From: Sphingomonas sp. Leaf22
GTDB lineage: Bacteria > Pseudomonadota > Alphaproteobacteria > Sphingomonadales > Sphingomonadaceae
Assembly: GCF_001421715.1 (NCBI RefSeq)
Contig: NZ_LMKP01000006.1
Span: 1 to 64,000 of the forward strand
Direction of reading: 5' to 3'
Length of the DNA stretch: 64,000 nt
Below, piece after piece: positions 36,699-46,339 of the stretch (its first letter is position 1; every line of letters starts with the position of its first letter). Below the pieces are notes generated by a model. The model did no database searches. It was not told the DNA's origin and was given only the letters and a program-made list of their open reading frames with translations. The translations under genes and the position numbers were made by a program.

Positions 36699-37300
36699 GC
36701 GATGATCGCGGCATCTATATCCTGTTGGGACTGCTCGCGCTTACGCTGCCATTGTCGTCGCTGCTGTTGCGGCGTCCGCCGGCCCGAGCGGTAATACGCG
36801 CTGTCGTCGGCTGGGCGATCATCGCCGGTGTTTTGTTCTTGGGCTTCAGCAACCGCGCGCGTCTGACGGAAGTCGCAACGGGTCTCGGCGAAAGGCTCGG
36901 TCTGGCCGAGCAGATGGTCGAGGGCGATACCGTCCGCATTCGTCAGTCGCCCGACGGGCATTTTTACGCAACGGCGAGGTTGAACGGTATTGAGCGGCGG
37001 ATGCTGATCGACAGCGGGGCGACGACGACGGCGATTTCCGAAGCAACGGCCAGGGCGATCGGCGTCACGCCGCGACGGGTGCCGCCAGTGGTGATCACGA
37101 CCGCAAACGGAATGGTCGAGGCGGCGCGCGGCCGGATCGAGACCGTGCGGATCGGATCACTGGAAACCCGCGACCTGCCGATCGTGGTGTCGCCGGCGTT
37201 CGGCGATTTCGACGTCATCGGCATGAACTTCCTATCAAGGTTGCGAAGTTGGCGCGTTGAAGGGGGTACGTTGGTCCTAGATACCGGAAACACCGCCTGA
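36695..37300 (+). CDS. Membrane-anchored retropepsin-like aspartic protease
   Basis: This 201-residue protein has two hydrophobic segments in its first 60 residues and a clan AA domain from about 90, with the catalytic DSGATTTAISE and the FDVIGMNFLSRL block. It belongs to the TIGR02281-type family of single-chain bacterial retropepsins that would dimerise to form the active site. The GTG start overlaps the preceding stop. The substrate is unknown. Confidence 0.85.
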   Translation: MSDDRGIYILLGLLALTLPLSSLLLRRPPARAVIRAVVGWAIIAGVLFLGFSNRARLTEVATGLGERLGLAEQMVEGDTVRIRQSPDGHFYATARLNGIERRMLIDSGATTTAISEATARAIGVTPRRVPPVVITTANGMVEAARGRIETVRIGSLETRDLPIVVSPAFGDFDVIGMNFLSRLRSWRVEGGTLVLDTGNTA

Positions 37301-37343
37301 TTTTACATAATGTTTATTATCGGATTTGCGTTGGAGTGCTGAT

Positions 37344-37348
37344 GGAGG
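37344..37348 (+). promoter_or_regulatory. Ribosome binding site deciding the mazG start
   Basis: A full GGAGG lies 5 bases before the ATG at 37354. Three other in-frame start codons lie upstream of or inside this site and are therefore less likely. Confidence 0.7.
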
Positions 37349-37353
37349 TGGAT

Positions 37354-38184
37354 ATGCGACCCCCTGAACTGGAACATGGTACCGGCGTCACCACTCCCGC
37401 CAACTGCAACCCGTCCGCTCCGCCGGCAATTGCGGAACAGGATACCGTCGGTCGGATCGTGGCGATCATGGCACGGCTCCGCGATCCGGAACATGGCTGT
37501 GAATGGGATTGCGCACAGACGTTTGCGACGATCGCGTCCTATACCATCGAGGAAGCCTATGAGGTCGCCGACGCGATCGAACGTGGCGATATCGGCGATC
37601 TGAAAGACGAACTGGGCGACTTGCTGCTGCAAGTCGTGTTCCACAGCCGCATTGCCGAGGAAGCGGGTCATTTCGACTTGCGCGACGTTGTCGACGCCAT
37701 CAGCGACAAGATGGAACGTCGTCATCCGCATATCTTTGGTGACGCCGAAGTTGGCGGTCATCACCTGTGGGAACAGGTCAAGGCCACCGAACGACGCCAG
37801 AAGCCGGGGCAAGATGGCGCGCTGGCGGGCGTCGCATTGGGTCTGCCCGCACTGGCCCGGGCGGAAGAACTGCAGAAACGTGCGGGCCGCGTCGGCTTCG
37901 ATTGGCCCGACGCCACCGGGCCGCGCAACAAGATCGACGAAGAGCTTGTCGAGATCGCGCAAGCGACGACCGACGCCGAGCGGTTCGACGAAGTCGGCGA
38001 CCTGTTATTCTCGGTCGTCAACTGGGCGCGGCATCTGGGGGTCGATGCCGAAGCCGCGTTACGCTCGGCGAACGGCAAATTCGAGCGCCGCTTCAGTGCC
38101 ATGGAGGCTGAAGATGCCACCTTCGCCGACCGGACGCTGATCGAACAGGAAGCAGCGTGGCGGCGGGCAAAGGCGGCCGAGTAA
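37354..38184 (+). CDS. mazG: Nucleoside triphosphate pyrophosphohydrolase MazG
   Basis: This 276-residue enzyme contains two MazG domains: the first with CEWDCAQTFATIASYTIEEAYEV and EELGDLLLQ-like KDELGDLLLQVVFHS, the second with KIDEELVEIAQA and FDEVGDLLFSVVNWARHL. The EExxE/EVxD metal sites are visible in both. It hydrolyses NTPs and may limit damaged nucleotides and (p)ppGpp-linked stress. The N-terminal 30 residues are an extra, poorly conserved tail. It converges on hflX with a 33-bp gap. Confidence 0.94.
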   Translation: MRPPELEHGTGVTTPANCNPSAPPAIAEQDTVGRIVAIMARLRDPEHGCEWDCAQTFATIASYTIEEAYEVADAIERGDIGDLKDELGDLLLQVVFHSRIAEEAGHFDLRDVVDAISDKMERRHPHIFGDAEVGGHHLWEQVKATERRQKPGQDGALAGVALGLPALARAEELQKRAGRVGFDWPDATGPRNKIDEELVEIAQATTDAERFDEVGDLLFSVVNWARHLGVDAEAALRSANGKFERRFSAMEAEDATFADRTLIEQEAAWRRAKAAE

Positions 38185-38217
38185 CGCTAACGCCAGGTTA
38201 ACGATACTCGGCTGCAA

Positions 38218-39504
38218 TCAACGCGTCAGGAACCGATCGTAATCGGCCGGCGACATACGGACATCGTACAAGGCGCGCCCTTCGTCGATCCAGTGATCGG
38301 TAACCTCGCCATGCGCATGCAGCCACGCAGCACTTGCGCCGTCCTCCGGTGCCAGTGCGATCCGATAGCGGCGATGCCCCTGCGTCAACCGATCCCCGAC
38401 GGTCCGAACGAGACGTTCGACCCCCTCCCCGGTCAGCGCCGACAGCGCGACGACGTCGTCGCGATGCGCCGCTTCGCCGAGCAGTTCGGTTCGATCTTCC
38501 TCGCTCAACAGGTCGAGCTTGTTCCATGCTTCGATTCGTGGAGTCGTTTCATCCACACCGATTTCGGCGAGGACGGCTTCGACGTCGGCGGCCTGTGCTT
38601 CGGTATCGGGATGCGCAACATCGCGCACGTGAACCAGCAGGTCGGCCGACACGACCTCTTCCAGGGTCGCCTTGAACGCGGCGACCAATTGCGTCGGCAG
38701 GTCGGACACGAACCCCACGGTATCGGACAGGATCGCCTTGTCGACACCCGGCAGCGACACTTGTCGCAGGGTCGGGTCCAGCGTCGCGAACAGCAGGTTT
38801 TCGGCCATGACGTCGGCACCGGTCAGCCGGTTGAACAGCGTCGATTTGCCCGCATTGGTATAGCCGACCAAGGCAACCACCGGCCACGGCGCGCGCTGAC
38901 GCCGGTCGCGATGGAGTGTCCGGGTCCGCGATACGCCCTCCAGCTCACGCCGCAGCCGCGCCATCCGATCGCGGATCAGGCGTCGGTCGGCCTCGATCTG
39001 GGTTTCCCCCGGCCCGCCGAGAAACCCGAAACCGCCGCGCTGCCGTTCGAGGTGGGTCCAGCTCCGGACCAGTCGACCGGCCTGATAATCGAGATGGGCC
39101 AGTTCGACCTGCAACCGCCCCTCGGCGGTGCGGGCGCGTTCGCCGAAGATTTCGAGGATCAGCCCGGTGCGATCGATCACCTTGCAGGCCAGCGCGGTTT
39201 CGAGATTGCGCTGCTGCACCGGCGTCAGCGCGGCATCGAACACCGCCAACTGGATGTCGTCGTCGCGGACGATGGCCGCCAGTTGATCGACCTGCCCGCT
39301 GCCGAGCAACGTCGCCGGCTTCGGCGCACGGACGCGGAAAGGTACGCGGTGGCGGACGTCCACGCCGATCGCCAACGCCAGCCCGGCGGTTTCCTCCAAC
39401 CGGGCATCCGCGTCGCGCGCCGACCCGCCCATATCGGGCAGGACGACCATTGCCGCTGCGCCGCGCGTGAATTCCTGCGCGTCGCGATCGAAACCAGTGC
39501 TCAA
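38218..39504 (-). CDS. hflX: Ribosome-associated GTPase HflX
   Basis: HflX splits stalled ribosomes in stress. The 428-residue protein has the HflX N-terminal domain ([20 protein letters not shown]), a linker helix ([22 protein letters not shown], partly shown) and a G domain with G1 [10 protein letters not shown]2/G3 [10 protein letters not shown] and G4 NKLDLL. The ATG overlaps the hfq stop (ATGA), reproducing the common hfq-hflX pair. Confidence 0.95.
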   Translation of the reverse strand: MSTGFDRDAQEFTRGAAAMVVLPDMGGSARDADARLEETAGLALAIGVDVRHRVPFRVRAPKPATLLGSGQVDQLAAIVRDDDIQLAVFDAALTPVQQRNLETALACKVIDRTGLILEIFGERARTAEGRLQVELAHLDYQAGRLVRSWTHLERQRGGFGFLGGPGETQIEADRRLIRDRMARLRRELEGVSRTRTLHRDRRQRAPWPVVALVGYTNAGKSTLFNRLTGADVMAENLLFATLDPTLRQVSLPGVDKAILSDTVGFVSDLPTQLVAAFKATLEEVVSADLLVHVRDVAHPDTEAQAADVEAVLAEIGVDETTPRIEAWNKLDLLSEEDRTELLGEAAHRDDVVALSALTGEGVERLVRTVGDRLTQGHRRYRIALAPEDGASAAWLHAHGEVTDHWIDEGRALYDVRMSPADYDRFLTR

Positions 39505-39995
39505 ACTTCGTCCGCTCCCGATGCCTGTTCCTCCGCAAGGTTCAGCGGATTGGCCGGCTGAATCGTCGAAACGGCGTGCTTGTATACCAGTTGCGACATG
39601 CCCTCACGCTGCAGCAGCATGCAGAACAGGTCGAACGCTGCGATCTGTCCCTGCAGCATCACGCCGTTCACGAGGAACATGGTGACGTTTTCCTGCGCCT
39701 TGCGCACAGCGTTCAGGAAGATTTCCTGTAGCGGCGCATTCTTCGTCGAATGCTCCGCCGCCGCCTCGATCACCGACGACAGGTCGGCCGGCCCGGCGGG
39801 CATGATCGTCGAAATGGCATGTTTGTAGATCAGTTGCGATTGTCCGTCGCGACGCAACAACACCGAAAAATTGTCGAACCACGTCACGATACCCTGAAGC
39901 TTCACGCCCTTGACCAGGAACATCGTGACCGGTGTCTTCGACCGGCGGAGTGAGTTGAGAAACAGGTCCTGAAGCGACCCGTGCCTATCGGCCAT
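39501..39995 (-). CDS. hfq: Two-domain (tandem-fused) RNA chaperone Hfq
   Basis: The 164-residue chain carries two complete Hfq Sm domains, at about 7-67 and 88-147, joined by a 20-residue linker. Each has Sm1 and Sm2, with [10 protein letters not shown] and [10 protein letters not shown] (YKH at 57-59 and 138-140). The proximal-face Gln and Phe are kept in both (Gln9/Phe43, Gln90/Phe124). The copies have diverged: the rim patch is RRSK (17-20) in the first and RKAQ (98-101) in the second, and the distal-face Lys32 corresponds to Met113. Three chains would form a six-domain ring. It regulates mRNAs through small RNAs and sits between ntrX and hflX. Confidence 0.95.
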   Translation of the reverse strand: MADRHGSLQDLFLNSLRRSKTPVTMFLVKGVKLQGIVTWFDNFSVLLRRDGQSQLIYKHAISTIMPAGPADLSSVIEAAAEHSTKNAPLQEIFLNAVRKAQENVTMFLVNGVMLQGQIAAFDLFCMLLQREGMSQLVYKHAVSTIQPANPLNLAEEQASGADEV

Positions 39996-40124
39996 GGTTT
40001 GCCCTTGTTTTTGGCGGAGAATTTTCCGCGTGAGTGTCTTTGACCGGCACCCGGTTGCCGTGCCCCAGCGGCACGAATATATAATCTAGGTCGCTTGGCC
40101 GATGCCCGCAATGGGACCTTCCGG

Positions 40125-41507
40125 CTATTCGTCGCCGCGCGTCTCGGTAATCCCCAGCAGCTTGAGTTTGCGATGCAGTGCCGAGCGTTCCATGCCGATG
40201 AACGTCGCGGTCCGCGAAATATTGCCCGAAAAACGCCGAATCTGCACGCGCAGATACTCGCGTTCGAACGATTCGCGCGCCTCGCGCAGCGGCGAACCCA
40301 TGATCGCGCTGGCCGACGCACCCCCTGCCCCATCACCCGCCGACCCCAGCACCTCTGGCGGCAGCAGGTCGATATCGATGCGGGCAATACGATTGCCCGG
40401 CGCAAGAATGACCGTACGCTCGACGACGTTGCGCAGCTGCCGGACATTGCCCGGCCATTCATAGCTTTGCAGCGCGATCATCGCATCGGGTGCGACCTCG
40501 GGCGTCGATACCCGACGTTCATTGGCGTAATGCGCGACGAAGTGTTCCACCAGCGGCGGGATATCCTCGCGCCGTTCGGCCAGTGACGGGATCTGTACCG
40601 GTACGACGTTGAGCCGGTAATACAGGTCCTCGCGGAACGTGCCGTCGACGATCTCCTGCTGAAGATCGCGCGCGGTCGCGGAGACGACGCGAACATCGAC
40701 CTTCACCACCCGCGTACCGCCGACCCGCGTGAAGCTCTGGTCGGTCAGGACGCGCAGAATGCGGGCCTGCGTCGCGATCGGCATGTCGGCGATTTCGTCG
40801 AGGAACAACGTACCGCCATGCGCCTGTTCGAGCAGGCCGGGGCGGACGAGATTGCCGCCCTCCTCCACGCCGAACAGTTCCTCGTCGACCCGTTCCGGGG
40901 TCATGCGCGCGGCGCTGACGATCACGAACGGTGCGCGGGCGCGCTGGCTCCAGCCATGCAGCAGGCGGGCGGCGACTTCCTTGCCGACCCCTGCCCCGCC
41001 GGTGATGAGCACGCGGCTGCCGGTGCCGGCGACGCGCTTCAGCGTCGCACGGACGCTGTTGATCGCGGTCGAACTGCCGGTGAGATCGTCTTCACGACCG
41101 ACCGACGCCCGCAGCGACGCCACTTCCCGGCGCAACCGTTCGGTTTCGGTCGCGCGCTGGACCAGAAACAGCAGCCGTTCTGCCTCGAACGGCTTTTCGA
41201 TGAAGTCGACCGCACCACGGCGGATCGCCGCCACGGCGGTGTCGATATTGCCATGGCCCGAGATGACGAGGACCGGCAGCGACGGATCGCGCGCCTTCAG
41301 TTCGTCGAGCAACTCCAGCCCGTCGAGCCGTGATCCCTGTAGCCAGACATCGAGCAGGACCAGCGACGGTCGACGTTGTGCGACCGCCTCCAGCGCGGCA
41401 TCGCTGTCGGCGGCGCCACGCGTGTCATAACCTTCGTCCTCAAGGACGCCGGCGACCAGTTCGCGGATGTCGGTTTCGTCGTCGACGACGAGAATGTCGA
41501 GCTTCAT
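40125..41507 (-). CDS. ntrX: NtrX-type response regulator with AAA+ domain lacking GAFTGA
   Basis: This 460-residue regulator has a receiver domain (phosphoacceptor Asp53 in LVLLDVWLQ), a central AAA+ domain with degenerate P-loop TGGAGVGKEVAARLL and Walker B GGTLFLDEIADMP, and a C-terminal helix-turn-helix of Fis type (ISRTATFIGMERSALHRKLKLLG). Where sigma-54 activators show ELFGHE-x-GAFTGA, this protein reads ELFGVEEGGNLVRPG, so the sigma-54 contact loop is missing. It overlaps ntrY by 4 bp and forms the NtrY/NtrX pair involved in nitrogen, redox and envelope control. Confidence 0.93.
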   Translation of the reverse strand: MKLDILVVDDETDIRELVAGVLEDEGYDTRGAADSDAALEAVAQRRPSLVLLDVWLQGSRLDGLELLDELKARDPSLPVLVISGHGNIDTAVAAIRRGAVDFIEKPFEAERLLFLVQRATETERLRREVASLRASVGREDDLTGSSTAINSVRATLKRVAGTGSRVLITGGAGVGKEVAARLLHGWSQRARAPFVIVSAARMTPERVDEELFGVEEGGNLVRPGLLEQAHGGTLFLDEIADMPIATQARILRVLTDQSFTRVGGTRVVKVDVRVVSATARDLQQEIVDGTFREDLYYRLNVVPVQIPSLAERREDIPPLVEHFVAHYANERRVSTPEVAPDAMIALQSYEWPGNVRQLRNVVERTVILAPGNRIARIDIDLLPPEVLGSAGDGAGGASASAIMGSPLREARESFEREYLRVQIRRFSGNISRTATFIGMERSALHRKLKLLGITETRGDE

Positions 41508-43771
41508 GCGGGCGTTCCGGTCCGGGTAAGCATGGGATGGCGCGTCATAACCTCCTGTGGGGCATCATCTTCCGTCGCTCCGGTACCGGCGAGGGCGGCA
41601 AGGACCGACGGGTCGAATATGATCGATACGATCGTCCCTCCTCCGGGACGGTCGGCGAACGATATGGTTCCGAAATGTTCCTCGACGATCTTGCGCACGA
41701 TGGCGAGGCCGAGGCCGGTGCCGCCCTTGCGCGTCGTCATGTACGGTTCGGCGATACGGTCGCGCTCGACCGGCAAGCCGATACCGTTGTCGCTGGTGTC
41801 GATATGCATCCGCCCCTGCGCGTCGTAGCGAACGTCGATTTCGATGCGGCCGCGTTCGGCCGTCTCCGGGCGAGCGGCAACGGCTTCTGTCGCGTTCTTG
41901 ACGATGTTGGTTAGCGCCTGCCCCAGTTGTCGGCGGTCGCAGACCAGCGGTGCGGGGCCGGCGGCTTCGAGGACGAAATCGATATCGGGGTGGGCGACTT
42001 CGTGCAGGAACAGGCTTTGCCGCGCCAGTTCGGCGAGCGATTCGTGACGGAATACCGGTTTCGGCATCCGCGCGAACGACGAGAATTCGTCGACCATACG
42101 CCGCAGGTCGCCGACCTGCCGCACGATCGTTTCGGTCAACCGCGCGAAGGTGCCGTCATCCTCGTGCAGCTTGCTGCCATAACGGCGTTGCAGACGCTCG
42201 GCGGCGAGTTGAATCGGGGTCAGCGGATTCTTGATTTCATGGGCGATGCGGCGGGCGACGTCGGACCATGCCGCGCGCCGCTGATCCAGCAATTGCTGGG
42301 TGATGTCGTCGAAGGTCAGGATGTGCTGGCCATCGTCGCGGGTGATGCGCACCGCCAGCGTCTTGGCCTCGCCGCCGGCGGCCAACTGGATGATCGCGTC
42401 CTGGGTATCGCTGCTGAGCAAGGGGTCGAGTTCGGGGGCCACGTCGGCAAGCGGCCGCCCGACGAGCGGGGTCGTGCCGGTCTTGAGCAATGCGGTCGCC
42501 GAGCTGTTGGCGAGGCGGATGATCCGATCGGACCCGACCGATACCACGCCCGCGCTGACGCCCGACATCACCGCTTCGATCAGCGCGCGGCGGCTGTCGA
42601 TCTGGGCGTTCGCGGCGACCAGTTCGCCGGTCTGTTCCTGCAACCGCTCGGTCATGCTGTTGAACGCGCTGGCCAGCGTGCCGATCTCGTCCTTGGTCCG
42701 GGTATGGGTCGGTTCGGGAACGCGCGCCGACAGATCGCCATCGGCGATGCGCCGCGCGGCCCCGACGAGCGCGCCGACGGGCCTGACGAGGCGGTCGGCG
42801 ACGGCGAGCGCCACGAACACCGCGAGGCCGACGATCAGAAGCGAGACGATGAACAGCGCGATGTTCAGGCGGAGCTGTACGCTGCGCGACCGGTTCAAGA
42901 GCGCGTTATAGTCGGACAGGATCGCGCGCGTACGGTTCAGTCGTTCGAGATAGGTTTGAAGATTCAGTTCGCGAGCGGAATAAAGATAATAGGGAGTTCC
43001 GGGTACCCGCGTCACCGATTGAACCTGCCGATCCCGCACGCTGACATAGCTTGTCTTGCCCGCGCGCAGAGCGGCGATCGATTTCGGGTCGAGACTCCAA
43101 CGAAGCGGGCCCTCGTAAATCGACGTCGATGCGATCGATTTCGGCCGTCCATCGGGCGGTATCTCGAACAGAACCGAGTCTCCGAGGTTCCTTACGATGA
43201 TGCTGGACTGATACAGCGTCTGGAACGGGACGCTATCGACCGGGTACCGATTTACCAGAAGCATGCGTTGGATATCGACGGCGACCGCAATATTCTGTCC
43301 GTCTACGGCGGTCAGAAATTCGTTGTAAGACGACTGAGCAATCGACTGCGCGTTCTCGAAAATTCCCCGCGCGCGCGGCGAAGACCAGAATTCCACCCCG
43401 TACTGGAACAGAAACGACGCCAGGACCGTCACCAGCAGCATCGGCACGCTGGCGAGGATCGAGAACAGCGCAACCAGACGCACGTGCAGCGTGCCCGTGC
43501 CACCGATCTCCGACCGTGCCGCGCGACGCTTGGCAATGCGGCGACCCATCAGCACGAGCAGCGCCATGGCCGGGATCAGGTTGGCGACCAGTACCACCGC
43601 CATCAGCGACGGCGATGGCAATCGTCCGCGTGCTGCCTGACTGCCGTCGAACAGGAAATAGCTGCCGATGCCGACCGCGATCGCAAGGAGCAGGACCGCG
43701 GCCTCGATCGCCGGGAACCACCGCGCGGGGATCGAAGAGGCCCGAGCCGGTTCCGTCAACGCTGCACCCAT
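41504..43771 (-). CDS. ntrY: Nitrogen-regulation sensor kinase NtrY
   Basis: This 755-residue membrane kinase has several N-terminal transmembrane helices, a large periplasmic region (about 110-290), a HAMP domain (DRLVRPVGALVGAARRIADGD), a PAS domain (about 395-490) and a kinase core with His in RRIAHEIKNPLTPIQLAAERL, N-box IVKNATEAV and G-boxes DNGIGLP and KGGTGLGLAIV. It phosphorylates NtrX, encoded directly downstream with an ATGA overlap. A 67-bp gap separates it from ntrC. Confidence 0.95.
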   Translation of the reverse strand: MGAALTEPARASSIPARWFPAIEAAVLLLAIAVGIGSYFLFDGSQAARGRLPSPSLMAVVLVANLIPAMALLVLMGRRIAKRRAARSEIGGTGTLHVRLVALFSILASVPMLLVTVLASFLFQYGVEFWSSPRARGIFENAQSIAQSSYNEFLTAVDGQNIAVAVDIQRMLLVNRYPVDSVPFQTLYQSSIIVRNLGDSVLFEIPPDGRPKSIASTSIYEGPLRWSLDPKSIAALRAGKTSYVSVRDRQVQSVTRVPGTPYYLYSARELNLQTYLERLNRTRAILSDYNALLNRSRSVQLRLNIALFIVSLLIVGLAVFVALAVADRLVRPVGALVGAARRIADGDLSARVPEPTHTRTKDEIGTLASAFNSMTERLQEQTGELVAANAQIDSRRALIEAVMSGVSAGVVSVGSDRIIRLANSSATALLKTGTTPLVGRPLADVAPELDPLLSSDTQDAIIQLAAGGEAKTLAVRITRDDGQHILTFDDITQQLLDQRRAAWSDVARRIAHEIKNPLTPIQLAAERLQRRYGSKLHEDDGTFARLTETIVRQVGDLRRMVDEFSSFARMPKPVFRHESLAELARQSLFLHEVAHPDIDFVLEAAGPAPLVCDRRQLGQALTNIVKNATEAVAARPETAERGRIEIDVRYDAQGRMHIDTSDNGIGLPVERDRIAEPYMTTRKGGTGLGLAIVRKIVEEHFGTISFADRPGGGTIVSIIFDPSVLAALAGTGATEDDAPQEVMTRHPMLTRTGTPA

Positions 43772-43838
43772 GTTGCGGTTTTACAACATTCCCGCGGCAA
43801 CGCACGTCAAATCGCAACCTGGGTGCGAACCGAACCGA

Positions 43839-45293
43839 TCAGCGTTCCTTGTCAGCATGATAGGCCCGCAGCGCCGGATCGATGCCCAGATCGTCGAGCC
43901 GTTTGCGCAGCGTGTTGCGGTTCAACCCCATGGCTTTTGCGGCACGCAACTGATTGTTGGCGTGGCGATCGAGCATCGCTTCGATCAGCGGGCGTTCGAC
44001 GTCGGAGATGAGCCGGTCGTAGAGTGTGCCGTTGTCGAGCGCGGCAGGTTCTTCGCGAGCGATGCGGCGGACCCAGGCGCGCACTGCTTCGTCGAGATCG
44101 GTGTCGGGTAGCGCGCTCGGCCGGCCGGTCGCTTCGCCCAGCGCGCCGCGCAGTTCGCTCGCCTCGATCGCGGCGTCGCGGCCGAGCACGGCCATGCGAC
44201 GCATCAGATTCTCTAGCTCGCGGACGTTGCCGGGCCAGTCATGCCCCTCCAGCAGTGCCAACGCCTCCGCCGTCAGCGATTTGCGCGGCAGGCCCTCGCG
44301 GGCAGCCTGATCGAGAAAATGGCGCGCCAGCAGCGGAATGTCCTGCCGCCGTTCACGCAGCGGCGGCAGCGCGATCGGTACGACGTTGAGGCGGTAGAAC
44401 AGGTCCTCGCGAAACTGGCCCGACTGGACTTGCGCGGCCAGCGTCTTGTTCGTTGCGGCGACGATGCGGACGTTGGCCCGGATCAGGCGGGCACCGCCGA
44501 CGCTGGTAAATTCCCCCGATTGCAGGACCCGCAGCAGTCGGGTCTGCGCCTCCATGGGCATGTCGCCGATCTCGTCAAGGAACAACGTGCCCCCGGCGGC
44601 CTGTTCGAATTTACCCGCCGAACGCTGTGCCGCGCCGGTAAAGGCACCGCGTTCGTGGCCGAACAGTTCGGCCTCGATCAGTTCACGCGGGATCGCCGCC
44701 ATATTTAGCGCAATGAACGGCGCGCGCTGCCGCCGGCCGAGGTCGTGGAGCGCGCGGGCGACCAGTTCCTTGCCGGTCCCCGATTCGCCGGTGACCAGCA
44801 CGGTCAGGTCGGTCGCGACGACGCGGGCGATCACGCGGTACACGTCCTGCATCGCCGGCGAGCGACCGATCAGCGGCAGCGACGAATCGAGCGCGTCGAC
44901 CGGCTGTTCCTCGACCACCCCGGCACGCCGCGCCAGCGCGCCGCGCACCGACAGCGCGAGCGTGTCGAGATCGAACGGCTTGGGCAGATAATCGAACGCC
45001 CCCGCCTCCGCTGCCCGGACGGCAGTCGTCAGCGTGTTGCGGGCCGATAGCACGATGATCGGCAGATCGGGATATTCGGTGGCGAGCGACGCCGCCATTT
45101 CGAGGCCGTCGCCATCAGGCAGGACGACGTCGGTGACCAGCACGCCCGGCAACCCCCCACGCAGTTCGGCGCGCAACTGGCCGAGGGTCGCGACGCTGTG
45201 CACGTCATACCCCTCCCGCCGCAACGCCTGTGCAACGACCGTGCGGATCGCGGCGTCGTCGTCGACCAGGAGGATGCGGGCGGGGCCGGTCAT
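43839..45293 (-). CDS. ntrC: Nitrogen-regulation response regulator NtrC
   Basis: This 484-residue sigma-54 activator has a receiver with Asp55 in VLVTDVVLPDGDG, an AAA+ domain with P-loop GESGTGKELVARAL, the intact loop ELFGHERGAFTGA and Walker B GGTLFLDEIGDMP, and a Fis-type helix-turn-helix near the end (LRAAKAMGLNRNTLRKRLDDLG). It drives nitrogen-assimilation promoters after phosphorylation by NtrB. Its ATG overlaps the ntrB stop. Confidence 0.96.
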   Translation of the reverse strand: MTGPARILLVDDDAAIRTVVAQALRREGYDVHSVATLGQLRAELRGGLPGVLVTDVVLPDGDGLEMAASLATEYPDLPIIVLSARNTLTTAVRAAEAGAFDYLPKPFDLDTLALSVRGALARRAGVVEEQPVDALDSSLPLIGRSPAMQDVYRVIARVVATDLTVLVTGESGTGKELVARALHDLGRRQRAPFIALNMAAIPRELIEAELFGHERGAFTGAAQRSAGKFEQAAGGTLFLDEIGDMPMEAQTRLLRVLQSGEFTSVGGARLIRANVRIVAATNKTLAAQVQSGQFREDLFYRLNVVPIALPPLRERRQDIPLLARHFLDQAAREGLPRKSLTAEALALLEGHDWPGNVRELENLMRRMAVLGRDAAIEASELRGALGEATGRPSALPDTDLDEAVRAWVRRIAREEPAALDNGTLYDRLISDVERPLIEAMLDRHANNQLRAAKAMGLNRNTLRKRLDDLGIDPALRAYHADKER

Positions 45294-46339
45294 GCGCGCG
45301 GCAGGTGCATGCGAAACACGGTCATCGCGGGAAATCCTTCACGGGCATAGCGGACCAGACCGCCCATCTCGCCGACCAGCTTCTCGACCATCGGCAGGCC
45401 GAACCCCCGCCCCTCGCGCTTGCCCGAGACGAAGGGTTCGAACAGGTGGCCGGCAATGTCGGCTGGCGCGCCGGGGCCGTTGTCGGTGACGGTCAGCTCG
45501 ATCGGTACGGCACGTCGGCTGCCGTCATGGATGCCGTGCGACAGCCCGTGGCGATAAGCGGTGCCGAGAATGATGCGGGGTTTCTCCACTTTTTCCAACG
45601 CTTCCGCCGCGTTCTTCAGCAGATTTACCATGACCTGAACAAATGCGTCGCGGTCGATGCGGACCGGCGGTAACGACGGATCAAACCGCTCCTCGATCGT
45701 AATCCCGCGGGCGAACCCGGCCGACGCGAGTTGCACCGCATGCGCCAGGACCGGATAAATGTTCTGTGCCACCAATTCGCGTGGCCGATCGTCGGTGAAA
45801 TCCTGCATCCGGTCGATCAGCGCGGCGATGCGATCGACCTCGGCGATGATCAGATCGGTCAGGACGGGGCGATCGTCGACGTCACCCGCCAGCAACTGCG
45901 CGGCACCGCGAATGCCCGACAGCGGGTTCTTGATCTCATGCCCCAGCATCGCCGCCGCACCGATCGCGGCCCGCGCGCCGGCGGCCTGCGACATCGTGTG
46001 GCCACCGCGCCGGCCGTACAGCATGACGATCCGCCATGCCGAGCCGTGCGCCGCCGGGCTGTCGTGAAAGTCGAGGCGAAGCCGCCCGCCGCGCTTCAAC
46101 TGCAATTCGCAGTCGTAGCTGGCAAAGGCCCGGCCATCGCGCTGTTCGGCATAGCCCGGTGGCAGCGAGATGATCTGTTCGAGTGACAGGCCGCGCATCG
46201 CCCGGTCCGACAGGTTCAGCAGCAGTTCGGCGGCACCATTGGCATGGGCGATACACCCCGCCTCATCGAGCACCAGCGCGGCGACCGGAAGCCCTGCGAA
46301 CAGGTCGGCAAATGCCGGCATCGCCATAGCGGAGGTCAC
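45290..46339 (-). CDS. ntrB: Nitrogen-regulation histidine kinase NtrB
   Basis: This soluble kinase of about 349 residues has a PAS domain (about 10-110, [22 protein letters not shown]), phosphoacceptor His in [22 protein letters not shown]-box LLKNAAEAL, and G-boxes VTDNGPGAP and [15 protein letters not shown]. It normally takes its signal from PII proteins. The GTG at 46339 makes a GTGA overlap with the dusB stop; the ATG at 46327 (MAMPAF) is the alternative. The longer frame upstream is a shadow of dusB. Confidence 0.93.
   Translation of the reverse strand: MTSAMAMPAFADLFAGLPVAALVLDEAGCIAHANGAAELLLNLSDRAMRGLSLEQIISLPPGYAEQRDGRAFASYDCELQLKRGGRLRLDFHDSPAAHGSAWRIVMLYGRRGGHTMSQAAGARAAIGAAAMLGHEIKNPLSGIRGAAQLLAGDVDDRPVLTDLIIAEVDRIAALIDRMQDFTDDRPRELVAQNIYPVLAHAVQLASAGFARGITIEERFDPSLPPVRIDRDAFVQVMVNLLKNAAEALEKVEKPRIILGTAYRHGLSHGIHDGSRRAVPIELTVTDNGPGAPADIAGHLFEPFVSGKREGRGFGLPMVEKLVGEMGGLVRYAREGFPAMTVFRMHLPRA

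Noticed and set aside
41927-44011. A 694-codon plus-strand frame opposite ntrY
   Set aside because: It is antisense to all NtrY domains and lacks any recognisable motif.
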